NCBI GenBank assembly: GCA_007695045.1
Contig: REEP01000027.1
Coordinates: 1 to 33,384, forward strand
Reading direction: 5' to 3'
Source of the DNA: Rhodospirillales bacterium
Lineage (GTDB): Bacteria; Pseudomonadota; Alphaproteobacteria; Rhodospirillales; Defluviicoccaceae
DNA length: 33,384 nt
This document shows, one piece after another, positions 9,172 to 18,229 of the stretch; position 1 is the stretch's first letter, and every line of letters starts with the position of its first letter. The notes under the pieces are model-generated. The model did not search any database. It saw only the letters and a program-made list of their open reading frames with translations, and had not been told where the DNA came from. A program made the position numbers and the translations under genes.

Positions 9172-10866
9172 TCAGGACGCTTTCAGTCCCGGAAAATCGT
9201 CCTCCCAGTACTCGTGGGCGCCGCGCTGTCCAAGGCCCCGCATCTCCGCTTCGTGCTTGCGCAATTCCACCCGGCGGATTTTGCCGGAAATGGTCTTGGG
9301 CAGATCGCCGAACTCCAGCCGGCGGATGCGCTTGAACGGCGCCAGGTGCTCCCGGGTGAAGCGGAAGATGTCCTCGGCCAGCTCACGGCTGGGCTCGCGT
9401 CCGCCAATCAGCGCCACCACCGCCTTGGGCACGGCCAGGCGCACCGGATCGGGGCTCGGCACCACCGCGGCCTCGGCCACCGCCTCATGCTCCAGCAGCA
9501 CGCTCTCCAGCTCAAACGGGCTGATGCGGTAATCGGACGCCTTGAACACGTCGTCAGATCGGCCGACGTAGGTCAGATACCCATCTGCATCCCGCATCGC
9601 CACGTCACCGGTCCGGTAGAAGCCGCCCTCCATCACCCGGGCGGTCATGCCCGGGTCGTCCTTGTACCCGACCATGAGCCCCACCGGCCTCGGGTCGAGC
9701 ACCAAGCTGATCTCGCCTTCGTCGGCCGGCTTGCCGTCGGGGTCGAGCAGGACCACCTGGTAGCCGGGCATGGGCCGGCCCATGGACCCTGGCTTCAGGC
9801 GCTGACCCGGGGAATTGCCGATCTGCGCCGTGGTCTCGGTCTGGCCGTAGCCGTCACGAAGGTCGAGCCCCCAGCCTCTCTTGACCTGATCGATGATTTC
9901 GGGATTGAGCGGCTCGCCGGCGCCGATCACCTCCCTGAGCTTGACCGGATGCGCCTTCAGGTCTTCCTGGATCAGCATCCGCCACACGGTCGGCGGCGCG
10001 CACAGGGTGGTGACGCCGCAGCGTCCGAGCACGTCGAGCATGGCCGGCGCGTGGAAGCGGCTGAAGTTGTAAATGAAGATGGTTGCCTCGGCGATCCAGG
10101 GGGCGAAGAAGCAGCTCCAGGCATGTTTGGCCCAGCCGGCGGAACTGATGTTCAGGTGGATGTCGCCGGGGCGCAGCCCGATCCAGTACATGGTCGAAAG
10201 ATGCCCCACCGGATAGCTCTGGTGGGTATGCTCCACCAGCTTCGGCTTGGACGTGGTGCCGGAGGTGAAGTACAGCAGAAGGGGATCGTCGGCGCGGGTG
10301 GGCCCGTCCGGCGTGAAGCTGGCATCGGCCCCGTAGGCATCCTCGAAGGTGTGCCAGCCGGCGGCGGTGCCGCCCACCACGATGCGCGAGTAGTCGCCGG
10401 CCAGTTCAGCGAACTTTTCGGTGTCCTGGGCACCGACCACCACATGGCGGACGTTGCCGCGCTCCAGCCGGTCCACCAGATCGTCGTGGGTGAGCAGGGT
10501 GGTCGCCGGGATCACCACCGCGCCCAGCTTGATGGCCGCCAGCATGACCTCCCACAAGGGCACGACGTTGCTCAGCATCATCAGGATGCGGTCGCCGCGG
10601 ACGACCCCGAGGCCGCGCAGGTGATTGGCGACCCGATTGGACCGCTCCGACATCTCGGCGAAGCTGAGCCGGCTTTCGGAGCCGTCCTCGTTCACCACCC
10701 ACAGCGCCGGCCGATCGTTGCCGCGGGCAATCATGTCGAAGTAGTCCAGCGCGAAATTGAAGTGCCCAAGCTGAGGCCACTGGAAACCCTTGTAGGCGGC
10801 TTCATAATCCTCGCGGTTGGCCAGGAGAAAGTCCCGGGTCTGGATAAACTGCTCGGTGGGAGTCAT
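9172..10866 (-). CDS. AMP-forming acyl-CoA synthetase (ANL superfamily)
   Basis: Activates a carboxylic acid to acyl-AMP and then acyl-CoA in the cytoplasm. Motifs in order: YFTSGTTSKPKLVEH (ATP/AMP-binding P-loop, signature A3), GYGQTE (A5), YRTGDVAMRD (A7), GRSDDVFK (A8) and PKTISGKIRR with the C-terminal catalytic lysine (A10). The ATG at 10866 is preferred over an in-frame upstream start at 10974 because GGAGGA precedes it and the extra 36 residues are low-complexity and lie over an inverted-repeat region; this gives 564 residues, a usual family length. The overall look is of the medium-chain/acetyl-CoA-synthetase-like branch; the substrate is not predictable. The gene lies 98 bp upstream of the GH15 gene and downstream of the starch-binding coiled-coil gene, all on the minus strand. 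Confidence 0.92.
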   Translation of the reverse strand: MTPTEQFIQTRDFLLANREDYEAAYKGFQWPQLGHFNFALDYFDMIARGNDRPALWVVNEDGSESRLSFAEMSERSNRVANHLRGLGVVRGDRILMMLSNVVPLWEVMLAAIKLGAVVIPATTLLTHDDLVDRLERGNVRHVVVGAQDTEKFAELAGDYSRIVVGGTAAGWHTFEDAYGADASFTPDGPTRADDPLLLYFTSGTTSKPKLVEHTHQSYPVGHLSTMYWIGLRPGDIHLNISSAGWAKHAWSCFFAPWIAEATIFIYNFSRFHAPAMLDVLGRCGVTTLCAPPTVWRMLIQEDLKAHPVKLREVIGAGEPLNPEIIDQVKRGWGLDLRDGYGQTETTAQIGNSPGQRLKPGSMGRPMPGYQVVLLDPDGKPADEGEISLVLDPRPVGLMVGYKDDPGMTARVMEGGFYRTGDVAMRDADGYLTYVGRSDDVFKASDYRISPFELESVLLEHEAVAEAAVVPSPDPVRLAVPKAVVALIGGREPSRELAEDIFRFTREHLAPFKRIRRLEFGDLPKTISGKIRRVELRKHEAEMRGLGQRGAHEYWEDDFPGLKAS

Positions 10867-10907
10867 GAAAAAGCTTCCTCCGTCCCTGTCGGGTTCTGTT
10901 GTTGTTA

Positions 10908-10990
10908 CCTCGGGCCGAGGGGCAGGACGCCCTGACGGTCGCGGGACCGTACCGCTCCGTCCGCGTTCTGGCAATCCGGTTCAGGGCGTC
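10908..10990. repeat. Multi-stem inverted-repeat element between two genes
   Basis: A perfect 10 bp inverted repeat, GACGCCCTGA (10926–10935) and TCAGGGCGTC (10981–10990), encloses an inner perfect 6 bp hairpin ACGGTC-gcgg-GACCGT (10935–10950; its first base is shared with the outer arm) and a possible second arm ACCG/CGGT (10951–10954 with 10977–10980). A further CCTCGG-G-CCGAGG palindrome follows at 10908–10920. Read on the minus strand it lies from 19 bases after the coiled-coil gene stop to 42 bases before the acyl-CoA synthetase start. No T-tract is present. Function unknown; transcript stabilisation, processing or termination are possible. Confidence 0.5.
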
Positions 10991-11008
10991 TCGGCTGCGG
11001 CCGCCGGC

Positions 11009-11914
11009 CTATCGCCGGCGCACCGGCTTGCGGTCAGACCAACGCCCGTCGGCATCGAGCCAGCCGCTCCGGCCGCGATGCAGGTCGCCGGTCTTGTGGG
11101 TTGCGGCGTCATTGAACACCAGCGACGCCGCTCCGATCCCGTCCAGGCGGTGGACGTACCAGCCGTCGCCCTCCGCCGTCATCGCCACACCGGGCCACGC
11201 GGTTGCGCGCACCAGCGGCTCCGCATTCCAGTAGTGCAGGTAGACCGGCTCCGACCAGTCGGCCGGCTTCCGGAAATGCACCTCGAGGCCACCTGGGTCG
11301 CTTGCCGTCGTGGTCTGAGGCGTTGCGGATGGCGGTACCGCGGTCTCGGCAGCCTGGCGCAGTCGTGCGATTTCCCTATCCCGGTCGCTGATCCCCGCTT
11401 CCGCCGTGATCAGGGCTTGGCGCACCTGGGCCAGTGTCGCCTGTGCCTGGGCCAGTTCCTGGCGTGAGCCGTCTTGCGCCTGCCGCGCATCGGTCAATTC
11501 CCGGGCGAGATCGCGGATGCGGGTCTCATGGCGCGCGACCGTCTCCGCGCCCTCCGAACGCAGTTCTGCCAGTTCCGCTTCCAGCCGGACGCTCAGGTTC
11601 CGGGCTTCCGCCAGATCGGCCTGGGCCTGATCCCGTTCGGCCCGGGCCGTGTCGCGGTCCGCCCGCACATCCGTGAGGTCGCGGGCGAGGTCGGCGATCC
11701 GCGCCTCCAGGGCCGCAACCGCGCGCTCGCCCTCGGCACGCTGTTCTGCGAGTTCCGCTTCCAGCCGGGCGACGAGGCGGCGTGCCTCGTCGGGCTCGGG
11801 CTTCGTTTCATCGGCCGTGGCACTGCGCTGAGGCGCCGCGGCCGCGCCGTCGGGCGAACTCGCCTCGGACAATGCCTTCAACCACTGCTCCATCCAGAAC
11901 AAGCCGATGTGCAT
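11009..11914 (-). CDS. Coiled-coil protein with C-terminal CBM26-like starch-binding module
   Basis: Protein of 301 residues with no recognised enzyme domain. Residues 8–40 are a short helix and Pro/Ala-rich linker; residues 42–188 are a charged, heptad-like coiled coil containing two aligned 60-residue units (49–108 and 109–168, both with RLEAELAE and IxDLAR followed by LTD). Residues about 208–290 resemble a CBM26-type starch-binding module: HFRKPADW, VYLHYWN, AWPGVAMT, GWYVHRL, LVFNDA. These modules bind alpha-glucan through the aromatic residues. There is no signal peptide, so binding would be to intracellular glycogen; this is inference. The ATG at 11914 is chosen because GGGAGGGG lies just upstream; an upstream in-frame start at 11995 would sit at the predicted transcription start. 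It could act as a glycogen-granule scaffold. Confidence 0.8.
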   Translation of the reverse strand: MHIGLFWMEQWLKALSEASSPDGAAAAPQRSATADETKPEPDEARRLVARLEAELAEQRAEGERAVAALEARIADLARDLTDVRADRDTARAERDQAQADLAEARNLSVRLEAELAELRSEGAETVARHETRIRDLARELTDARQAQDGSRQELAQAQATLAQVRQALITAEAGISDRDREIARLRQAAETAVPPSATPQTTTASDPGGLEVHFRKPADWSEPVYLHYWNAEPLVRATAWPGVAMTAEGDGWYVHRLDGIGAASLVFNDAATHKTGDLHRGRSGWLDADGRWSDRKPVRRR

Positions 11915-12000
11915 CACTGGTTCCCCTCCCGTTTTTTTGCTGCGGTCCGCAAGCCCACACCTGCCACGGTCCCACGGCGGACAGGCGCCTTTCAACCTTC

Positions 12001-12028
12001 ATTGTAGGCAATGAGAGCCGGGGCTCAA
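12001..12028 (-). promoter_or_regulatory. Sigma-70-like promoter for the coiled-coil/CBM gene
   Basis: On the minus strand TTGAGC (12028–12023) and TACAAT (12006–12001) are separated by 16 bp, in the gap after the helicase stop. Transcription would begin near 11994, leaving a leader of about 80 bases before the ATG at 11914. The hexamers are good matches, but the start has not been demonstrated. Confidence 0.5.
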
Positions 12029-12127
12029 TCGTCAGCGCCGACCGGCGGCGGAGACCCCGCGCGACCGCCCACCGCCATAGCGGCTTGGCCCGGTCGCCGT
12101 GCGGTCGTGACGGCCCTATCCCGAGCC

Positions 12128-15100
12128 TCAGTCGGCTCCCAACAGGTACTCGACATCGTCCTCGCTGATATCCAGCGCGGTCTTGCCGTCGGGATCGAAC
12201 AGGCCCTCGGCGAGCGCCCGTTTGCGCGCCTGCAACTCCTGCATCTTCACTTCGATGCTGTCACAGGTGATCAGCTTGTGCACGAACACCGGGTTGCGCT
12301 GGCCGATGCGGTGGGCGCGGTCGGTGGCCTGCGCTTCCACCGCGGGGTTCCACCACGGGTCGTACAGGATCACCGTGTCGGCGGCGGTGAGGTTCAGCCC
12401 GGTGCCCCCGGCTTTGAGGCTGATCAGGAACAGCGGCACCTTGCCTTGCTGGAACTGCCGGACCGGGGCCGCCCGGTCGCGGGTCTGGCCGGTGAGGGTG
12501 ACGAAGGGGATGCCCTGCACGCTCAGGTCCGGCGCGATCAGGTCGAGCATGCCGGTGAACTGCGAGAACAACAGGATCCGGCGCCCCTCCGCGATAAGCT
12601 CCGGCACCATCTCCATCAGCCGGTCGAACTTGGCCGATCCCGGCGGCTTGCGCCGCCCGGCCAGGGTGCCGAACAGGCGTGGATCGCAGCACACCTGGCG
12701 CAGGCGCAACAGCGCCTCCAGCAACTCGATGCGGCTTCGCGCCAGGCCTTTGCGGGCGATGGCATTGCGCACCTTGTGATGCATGGCGAGGCGGATGCCT
12801 TCGTAGAGAGCGCGCTGGTCCGTGTGGAATTCTATATTTTCGATGATCTCCGTCTTGTCCGGCAGGTCCTTTTCCACCTCCGCCTTGGTCCGGCGCAGCA
12901 GGAATGGACGCACTCGGCGAGACAGCCGCATCTGCCGCTCCTGGTCGCCCTTCTTCTCGATTGGCGTGCGCCATTGGCGGGTGAAGCCTGTGCGATCGCC
13001 GAGGAACCCGGGCAGAACGGCGTCGAACAGCGCCCACAGCTCGCCGAGGTTGTTCTCAACCGGCGTGCCGGTCAGCGCGAACCGCTGGCGTGCGTCCAGC
13101 CGGCGCAGCACCTTGGCGGCAGTCGTGGACGGGTTCTTGACCATCTGCGCCTCGTCCAGGAACAGCACATGCCACGGCTGAGCCGTCAGCACCTGGCCGT
13201 CGATTCCCAGCAGCGGATAGGTGCTGAGCACCAGGTCTTGCTCCGCCAGGCGGCCGAAGTCCTGCTTGCGCGCGGGGCCCTGCAACGCCAGCACGTTCAG
13301 GTGCGGGGCAAACACCGTCGCCTCATGGCGCCAGTTGGGGATCAGGCTGGTGGGGGCAATCACCAGCGCCGGCCGGTCCAGCCGCCCCGCGGCCTTCTCG
13401 ATCGCCAGGTGGCCCAGTGCCTGCACCGTCTTGCCGAGTCCCATGTCGTCAGCCAGCACGCCGCCAAGCCCGCCAGCGCCAAGGAACTGCAGCCAGGCGA
13501 CCCCCTGCTGCTGGTACGGACGAAGGGTGCCGTTGAAGTCCGCCGGCATGGCGGCCGGCGGGATGCCGGCATGATCGCCGAGCCGCCGTCCCAGCGCCCG
13601 CAGGGCATCGCCGCCCCGCCAGACCATGCCGGCGCCGGCGGCCGCGTCCTCGAACGCGGCCAAGTCGACCGCATCGGCGGCGGTCAGGTGCAACTTGGCG
13701 GTCCTCGGGCCCACGCCGAACAGTCGGGTCATCGCCAGCAGGATCGGCCGAACTTGGCCGAACGTCATCACCAGGATCCGCCCGTCGGTCAGCGGCAGGC
13801 GAATGCGCCTGCCATCCCGCGTGTCGTCGCCCAGCACATTCTCCAGGTCGTCGGTCGGGAGCCGGTTCAGCAGGTCGACCAGTGCTGGCAGAACATCCAC
13901 CCGCTCGCCGTCGACCGGCACACCCAGGTTGAGTTCGAACCAGTCGATGCCGGTGCCGGAGCCCGGCTCGGTCACCGCCGCCTCGATCGGCCCCTCGCTT
14001 GCGCACGGGCGCAGCGGGAAGTCCTCGTCGAGGGCGACCTCCCAGCCCCGGGCTCGCAGCACCGGCACCTCGTCCAGCAGGAATGCCAGCCAGACGTCAT
14101 CGACGTCCACATCGGGCCCGCCCGCCGCGGGGAGGAAATGGGAGCGAAATGCTGTCCGAATACCCAGGTCGTAGCGCGCGCTCGCCGGCACGAAGCCCAG
14201 GCCCTTGAGGGTTTTCAGCGCCGCGCGCTCCGCCGCCATATCCCGCACCACTTCCACCACAAGGTCGTCGCTGACGCGGCTGACGATCGGGTCCTGTTCT
14301 TCGACATCGATGACGGCGTCCTCATACCGGAACGACAGCGCCGCAAGCTTGACCGTGATCAGGCTGGACCCGGGATCGCGGCCGGAACCCCAATAGGGAT
14401 GCCGGTGCACGGGCTCGCAGTGAAGTCGCAGGCACGGCGCCGGCGGGCCGGTGACCTGTCTCGGCGGCGGCAGCTCCGCCGGCAGTTTTGCCGTGCTCTC
14501 GGGCAGGATAGTCTGCAGGCGGGTGCGGACAGCCGCAACGGCGGATGCCGGCAGGGGCGGGGAGGCGAGCAGCGTCTCCAGCACCGGCGCCGGCATGTCG
14601 ATGGTGACCGGCCCGCAACGGGCGCCTTCGGGATGGTCCAGCTCCAGATACCACGGCGGGGTCACCGGCAGGACAAGCAACTCCGGATCGTTCTCGCCCC
14701 TGTCGATGGTGACCATGGGACTCTGCCGGCCATCGGCCTCGAGGACCCAACTCACCGCCCCCGGCCGGGCCGGGCCCTCGCTCAGCAATCGACCGTCCAC
14801 GGCGCCCCAGCGTGCCCGCCCGGTGCCCAAGATCATCGCCAGCACTTCTGCCCCGGCCTCGCCGCGGAGCGTGTAGCCCTCCAGGTTGCGGGTGGACTGA
14901 ACGATCAGCCGCCGCAGGATGGTCCGGTCGGATGGGCGCAGGAAGCGGGCCCCGCCCTGGGCCACATTGGCCGCATGGTACAGGGATGCGTTGCGGGAGA
15001 ACGATCCATCCTTCAGCAGACGCACCGACATTGGCGCGACGCGAAGTTCCAATGCGCCAACCGGCCAGATGTGCAGGAACAGCCGATAGATCAGGCGCTG

Positions 15101-15562
15101 GCGCAGGTCGGGCGGATAGTCTTCGCCGGCGCCCTCGACCGCGCACTTCATGTCCGCGAGCCAAGCCGCTACGTCCGTCGGGACTAGGTCCTGGGCTGCA
15201 CCGGGCCGCAAACCGGCTAGGCGTGAACCGGTGGCAAAGTCGCCTTTGGGCATCTGGCCGCGAAACAGCCCGTCTTCCATGGCCTGCAAAAGCAGCGCCA
15301 CCGCATGCTTGCACATCTGCCCAACGGGGCAGGTGCAGTGCGAGCGGATCCGCACTAGGCCCTGCGCCTTTGGCTCGACATGAACCCGGGTATCGTAAGG
15401 CCACACCCCGGACCCAGCGACGTCGCCCGCCACGAACCAGCCGTCCTCCTCCAGCCCGATCTCGAGCACCGTGGCGCGCCCGCCACGAAAGTAGGCTCGC
15501 CCCCTGCTGACGGCTTGGTACGAGAAAGACTGGCTCAGCCGGTCCGAGGTGAGCCGTGGCAT
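12128..15562 (-). CDS. SNF2-family DEAD/DEAH-like helicase with SWIM zinc finger
   Basis: Double-stranded-DNA translocase of the SNF2/HepA type, 1144 residues from the ATG at 15562. Near the N-terminus a SWIM zinc-binding motif C-x-C-x5-C-x-H is seen (Cys76, Cys78, Cys84, His86), followed by a long poorly recognisable region to about residue 660. The ATPase core then shows DMGLGKT (Lys711), VIAPTSLIPNW, DEAQ (803–806), LTGTPVENN, and in lobe 2 LLFSQFTGMLDLI, LKAGGTGLNL and QATDRAHRIGQ. The start at 15562 avoids overlap with argH, whose stop is at 15663; an in-frame start at 15709 would overlap it. Bacterial proteins of this build are common, and their cellular role (chromatin or transcription-complex remodelling, repair) is largely unknown. 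Confidence 0.9.
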   Translation of the reverse strand: MPRLTSDRLSQSFSYQAVSRGRAYFRGGRATVLEIGLEEDGWFVAGDVAGSGVWPYDTRVHVEPKAQGLVRIRSHCTCPVGQMCKHAVALLLQAMEDGLFRGQMPKGDFATGSRLAGLRPGAAQDLVPTDVAAWLADMKCAVEGAGEDYPPDLRQRLIYRLFLHIWPVGALELRVAPMSVRLLKDGSFSRNASLYHAANVAQGGARFLRPSDRTILRRLIVQSTRNLEGYTLRGEAGAEVLAMILGTGRARWGAVDGRLLSEGPARPGAVSWVLEADGRQSPMVTIDRGENDPELLVLPVTPPWYLELDHPEGARCGPVTIDMPAPVLETLLASPPLPASAVAAVRTRLQTILPESTAKLPAELPPPRQVTGPPAPCLRLHCEPVHRHPYWGSGRDPGSSLITVKLAALSFRYEDAVIDVEEQDPIVSRVSDDLVVEVVRDMAAERAALKTLKGLGFVPASARYDLGIRTAFRSHFLPAAGGPDVDVDDVWLAFLLDEVPVLRARGWEVALDEDFPLRPCASEGPIEAAVTEPGSGTGIDWFELNLGVPVDGERVDVLPALVDLLNRLPTDDLENVLGDDTRDGRRIRLPLTDGRILVMTFGQVRPILLAMTRLFGVGPRTAKLHLTAADAVDLAAFEDAAAGAGMVWRGGDALRALGRRLGDHAGIPPAAMPADFNGTLRPYQQQGVAWLQFLGAGGLGGVLADDMGLGKTVQALGHLAIEKAAGRLDRPALVIAPTSLIPNWRHEATVFAPHLNVLALQGPARKQDFGRLAEQDLVLSTYPLLGIDGQVLTAQPWHVLFLDEAQMVKNPSTTAAKVLRRLDARQRFALTGTPVENNLGELWALFDAVLPGFLGDRTGFTRQWRTPIEKKGDQERQMRLSRRVRPFLLRRTKAEVEKDLPDKTEIIENIEFHTDQRALYEGIRLAMHHKVRNAIARKGLARSRIELLEALLRLRQVCCDPRLFGTLAGRRKPPGSAKFDRLMEMVPELIAEGRRILLFSQFTGMLDLIAPDLSVQGIPFVTLTGQTRDRAAPVRQFQQGKVPLFLISLKAGGTGLNLTAADTVILYDPWWNPAVEAQATDRAHRIGQRNPVFVHKLITCDSIEVKMQELQARKRALAEGLFDPDGKTALDISEDDVEYLLGAD

Positions 15563-15662
15563 CGGCCCCACGTACGTATTGCTGGCAGCATTGCTTCCAC
15601 CAGGCGAAGACTGGTGGGACTTGTCGTTCACGGCGACGTTCCGACCAACTCGTGGACACGCA

Positions 15663-17081
15663 TCAGTCGAGAAACCGTTGGCGCGCCGCCGCGACGGCGG
15701 CCCGGACATTGGCCGGGGCGGTGCCGCCCTCGCTCACCCGGCTGGCCACCGACGCCTCCACGCTGAGCGCGGGTCGCATCGGATCGCCCAGCGCCGGGTC
15801 CACCGCGGTCAGCACCTCGTCCGGCAGGTCCTCGATGCCGCACCCCCGGCGCTCCGCTTCCCGTACCAGAGCCCCGACCACATGGTGCGCGCGGCGGAAC
15901 GCCATGCCCTGAGTGCGCACCAGCCAGTCGGCCAAGTCGGTGGCGGTGGCAAAACCGCGACCCGCCGCCGCCTGCATCCGCGCGCGGTCAAAGCTGGCGC
16001 CTTCGATCATGCCGGCCATCGCCCGCACTGACACGGAAAGGGTGTCGGCGGCATCGAACACCGGTTCCTTGTCCTCCTGCATGTCCTTGGCGTAGGCCAG
16101 CGGCAGCCCCTTCAGCACCACCAGCAGGCCGGTGAGCGCACCGATCACCCGACCGGCCTTGGCCCGCACCAGTTCCGCCGCGTCCGGGTTGCGCTTCTGC
16201 GGCATGATCGAGCTGCCGGTGGCGAAGCTGTCCGAAAGGCGGATGAATCCGAACGGGTCCGAGGACCAGATCACAATCTCCTCCCCCAGCCGCGACAGGT
16301 GGGTGGCGAGGATGGCGCCGGCGGCCAGGAATTCCAGGGCGAAATCCCGGTCGGACACCGCGTCCAGCGAGTTGGCCATGGGCGCAGCGAAGCCGAGCGC
16401 GGCCGCGGTCATCCGCCGGTCGATGGGAAAGGCGGTGCCGGCCAGCGCCGCCGCCCCCAGCGGGCACTCGTTGAGCCGGGCCCGGGCATCCCGCAGGCGG
16501 CCGCGGTCCCGCCCAAGCATCTCCACGTACGCCAGGAGATGGTGGCCCAGAGTCACCGGCTGTGCCGTCTGAAGGTGGGTGAAGCCCGGCATCACCGCGT
16601 CGGCGTAGCGTTCCGCCTGGTCGATCAGCGCGCCCTGAAGCCCCTTGAGAGCGCCATCGAGATCGTCGATGGCATCGCGCACCCACAGGCGCAGGTCCGT
16701 CGCCACCTGGTCGTTGCGCGAGCGCGCGGTATGCAGGCGTCCGGCCGCTTCCCCGATCAGCTCCGCCAGGCGCCCCTCCACGTTCATGTGGATGTCTTCC
16801 AGGGAACGCCGGAAGGTGAAGCGGCCTTGCGTGATCTCCGCCAGGATGGCATCCAGGCCGCCCAGGATGGCTTGGCCGTCGGCCTCGGTGAGGATGCCCT
16901 GGGTCACCAGCATGCAACAATGCGCCTTGGAGGCGGCGATGTCCTGGGCGTAGAGCCGTCGGTCGAAGTCGATGGAGGCGTTGATCTCGGCCATCAGCGC
17001 GGCCGGTCCGGCCTCGAAGCGGCCGCCCCAGATGGGGCTCGTGGCCGGTGCCGTCGGCGGCGGGCGCCCGTCTTCAGTCAT
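15663..17081 (-). CDS. argH: Argininosuccinate lyase
   Basis: Last step of arginine biosynthesis: argininosuccinate to arginine plus fumarate, in the cytosol as a homotetramer. The fumarase/aspartase-superfamily signature [19 protein letters not shown] is present, along with [16 protein letters not shown] and the active-site [12 protein letters not shown] region. The ATG at 17081 (472 residues, close to the usual 460–470) is preferred over an upstream in-frame start at 17132 because the extra N-terminus is an arginine-rich low-complexity stretch and a GAGG lies about eight bases upstream of the chosen ATG. The protein begins with a short Pro-rich tail before IWGGRF, the conserved start of ArgH. 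It is 121 bp downstream of purC on the same strand. Confidence 0.97.
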   Translation of the reverse strand: MTEDGRPPPTAPATSPIWGGRFEAGPAALMAEINASIDFDRRLYAQDIAASKAHCCMLVTQGILTEADGQAILGGLDAILAEITQGRFTFRRSLEDIHMNVEGRLAELIGEAAGRLHTARSRNDQVATDLRLWVRDAIDDLDGALKGLQGALIDQAERYADAVMPGFTHLQTAQPVTLGHHLLAYVEMLGRDRGRLRDARARLNECPLGAAALAGTAFPIDRRMTAAALGFAAPMANSLDAVSDRDFALEFLAAGAILATHLSRLGEEIVIWSSDPFGFIRLSDSFATGSSIMPQKRNPDAAELVRAKAGRVIGALTGLLVVLKGLPLAYAKDMQEDKEPVFDAADTLSVSVRAMAGMIEGASFDRARMQAAAGRGFATATDLADWLVRTQGMAFRRAHHVVGALVREAERRGCGIEDLPDEVLTAVDPALGDPMRPALSVEASVASRVSEGGTAPANVRAAVAAARQRFLD

Positions 17082-17202
17082 CCGTACAACCTCGCGGGAC
17101 CGGCGGGCAAGCCGTCGCCGGCGGCGGCGCATTGGCCGCGATTGTCACCATTCCGCCCGGCGGGGCAAGAGGGAGGCAGCCTGCCGCACTCACCCGTCCC
17201 AC

Positions 17203-18186
17203 TCAAAGATAGGGGGTAAGGCTCCTCCGGATGCGCTCGCGCACCGGCAGGTTGGTGTCGGGCGGCGCAAAGGTCTCTCCGGTCACCGTCTCATACAGCG
17301 CGATGTACCGGGCGCTGAAGTCGATCAGCGTGTCCTTCGGGATCTCCGGGATGGGGTCCCGGTAGGGATCGCAGCGGGCGCTGATCCAAAGGCGGAGGAA
17401 TTCCTTGTCCAGGCTCTCCGGCTCCTCGCCGGCGGCCAGTCGCGTCTCGTAGGTGTCCAGCTTCCAGTACCGGCTGCTGTCCGGGGTGTGGATCTCGTCG
17501 GCCAGGGTGACGGTGCCGTCGCGGTCGACCCCGAACTCGTACTTGGTGTCCACCAGGATCAGGCCGTTGCGGGCCGCGATCTCGCGCCCGCGCGCGAACA
17601 GGGCCAGGGCCTGCGCGGCCACTTCGTCCCACTGGTGGCGGGGCAGAAGCCCGCTTTCGACAATCTCGGCCGGCGTGATCGGGGCGTCGTGGTCGCCGGC
17701 GGCGGCCTTGGTGGTGGGCGTCAGGATGGTTTCCGGCAGCTTCTGGTTCTTGACCAAGCCGTCGGGCAGGTGGATGCCGTACATCGTCCGCACGCCGTCC
17801 CGGTACATCGGCCAGATGGAGGTGGCGGTGGAGCCGGTGAGGTAGTCGCGCACCACCACTTCCACCGGCAGCATGCTGAGCGACTTCGCCACCAGGACGT
17901 TGGGATCCGGATGATCGATCACGTGGTTGGCGACGATGTCGCGGGTGGCATCGAACCAGAACCGCGCGGTCTGTGTCAGCACCTGCCCCTTGAACGGCAC
18001 CGCCGCCAGGACGTGGTCGAACGCGCTCTGCCGGTCGGTGGCGATGATGATGCGCCGGCCGTCCGGCAGGTCGTAGCTGTCGCGCACCTTGCCGCTTGTG
18101 TGCCCGGGCAGGTCGGGAAAGTGGGCGTCCACCAGCACATTGTCGATCTGGGCTGCGATCAGGTCACGAAGGTCGGATGAGGACAT
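17203..18186 (-). CDS. purC: Phosphoribosylaminoimidazole-succinocarboxamide synthase (SAICAR synthase)
   Basis: Purine biosynthesis: condenses CAIR with aspartate using ATP to give SAICAR. The 327-residue protein belongs to the longer PurC type. It shows [26 protein letters not shown] at the N-terminal nucleotide-binding domain, [26 protein letters not shown] with [12 protein letters not shown] (the conserved metal/substrate segment), and LDKEFLRLW. It lies 43 bp downstream of greA and 121 bp upstream of argH, all on the minus strand, so it may be part of a carB–greA–purC–argH transcript, although the gaps allow separate promoters. Confidence 0.97.
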   Translation of the reverse strand: MSSSDLRDLIAAQIDNVLVDAHFPDLPGHTSGKVRDSYDLPDGRRIIIATDRQSAFDHVLAAVPFKGQVLTQTARFWFDATRDIVANHVIDHPDPNVLVAKSLSMLPVEVVVRDYLTGSTATSIWPMYRDGVRTMYGIHLPDGLVKNQKLPETILTPTTKAAAGDHDAPITPAEIVESGLLPRHQWDEVAAQALALFARGREIAARNGLILVDTKYEFGVDRDGTVTLADEIHTPDSSRYWKLDTYETRLAAGEEPESLDKEFLRLWISARCDPYRDPIPEIPKDTLIDFSARYIALYETVTGETFAPPDTNLPVRERIRRSLTPYL

Positions 18187-18229
18187 GACATACCCGCGGC
18201 AAAAGGTGAAGACGGAGGGTTCGAGGCGA

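Noticed and set aside
9112-10935. About 600-codon plus-strand open frame opposite the acyl-CoA synthetase
   Set aside because: Antisense shadow of a gene with all ANL motifs; no protein-like domains.
10867-10974. Longer N-terminus for the acyl-CoA synthetase
   Set aside because: Low-complexity, overlaps the inverted-repeat element, and the ATG at 10866 has a good ribosome-binding site and family-typical start.
12011-15187. Very long plus-strand open frame (over 1000 codons) opposite the SNF2 helicase
   Set aside because: It is antisense to clear helicase motifs; its composition (His-, Gln-, Arg-rich) is that of GC-rich antisense shadow and it lacks any recognisable domain or ribosome-binding site.
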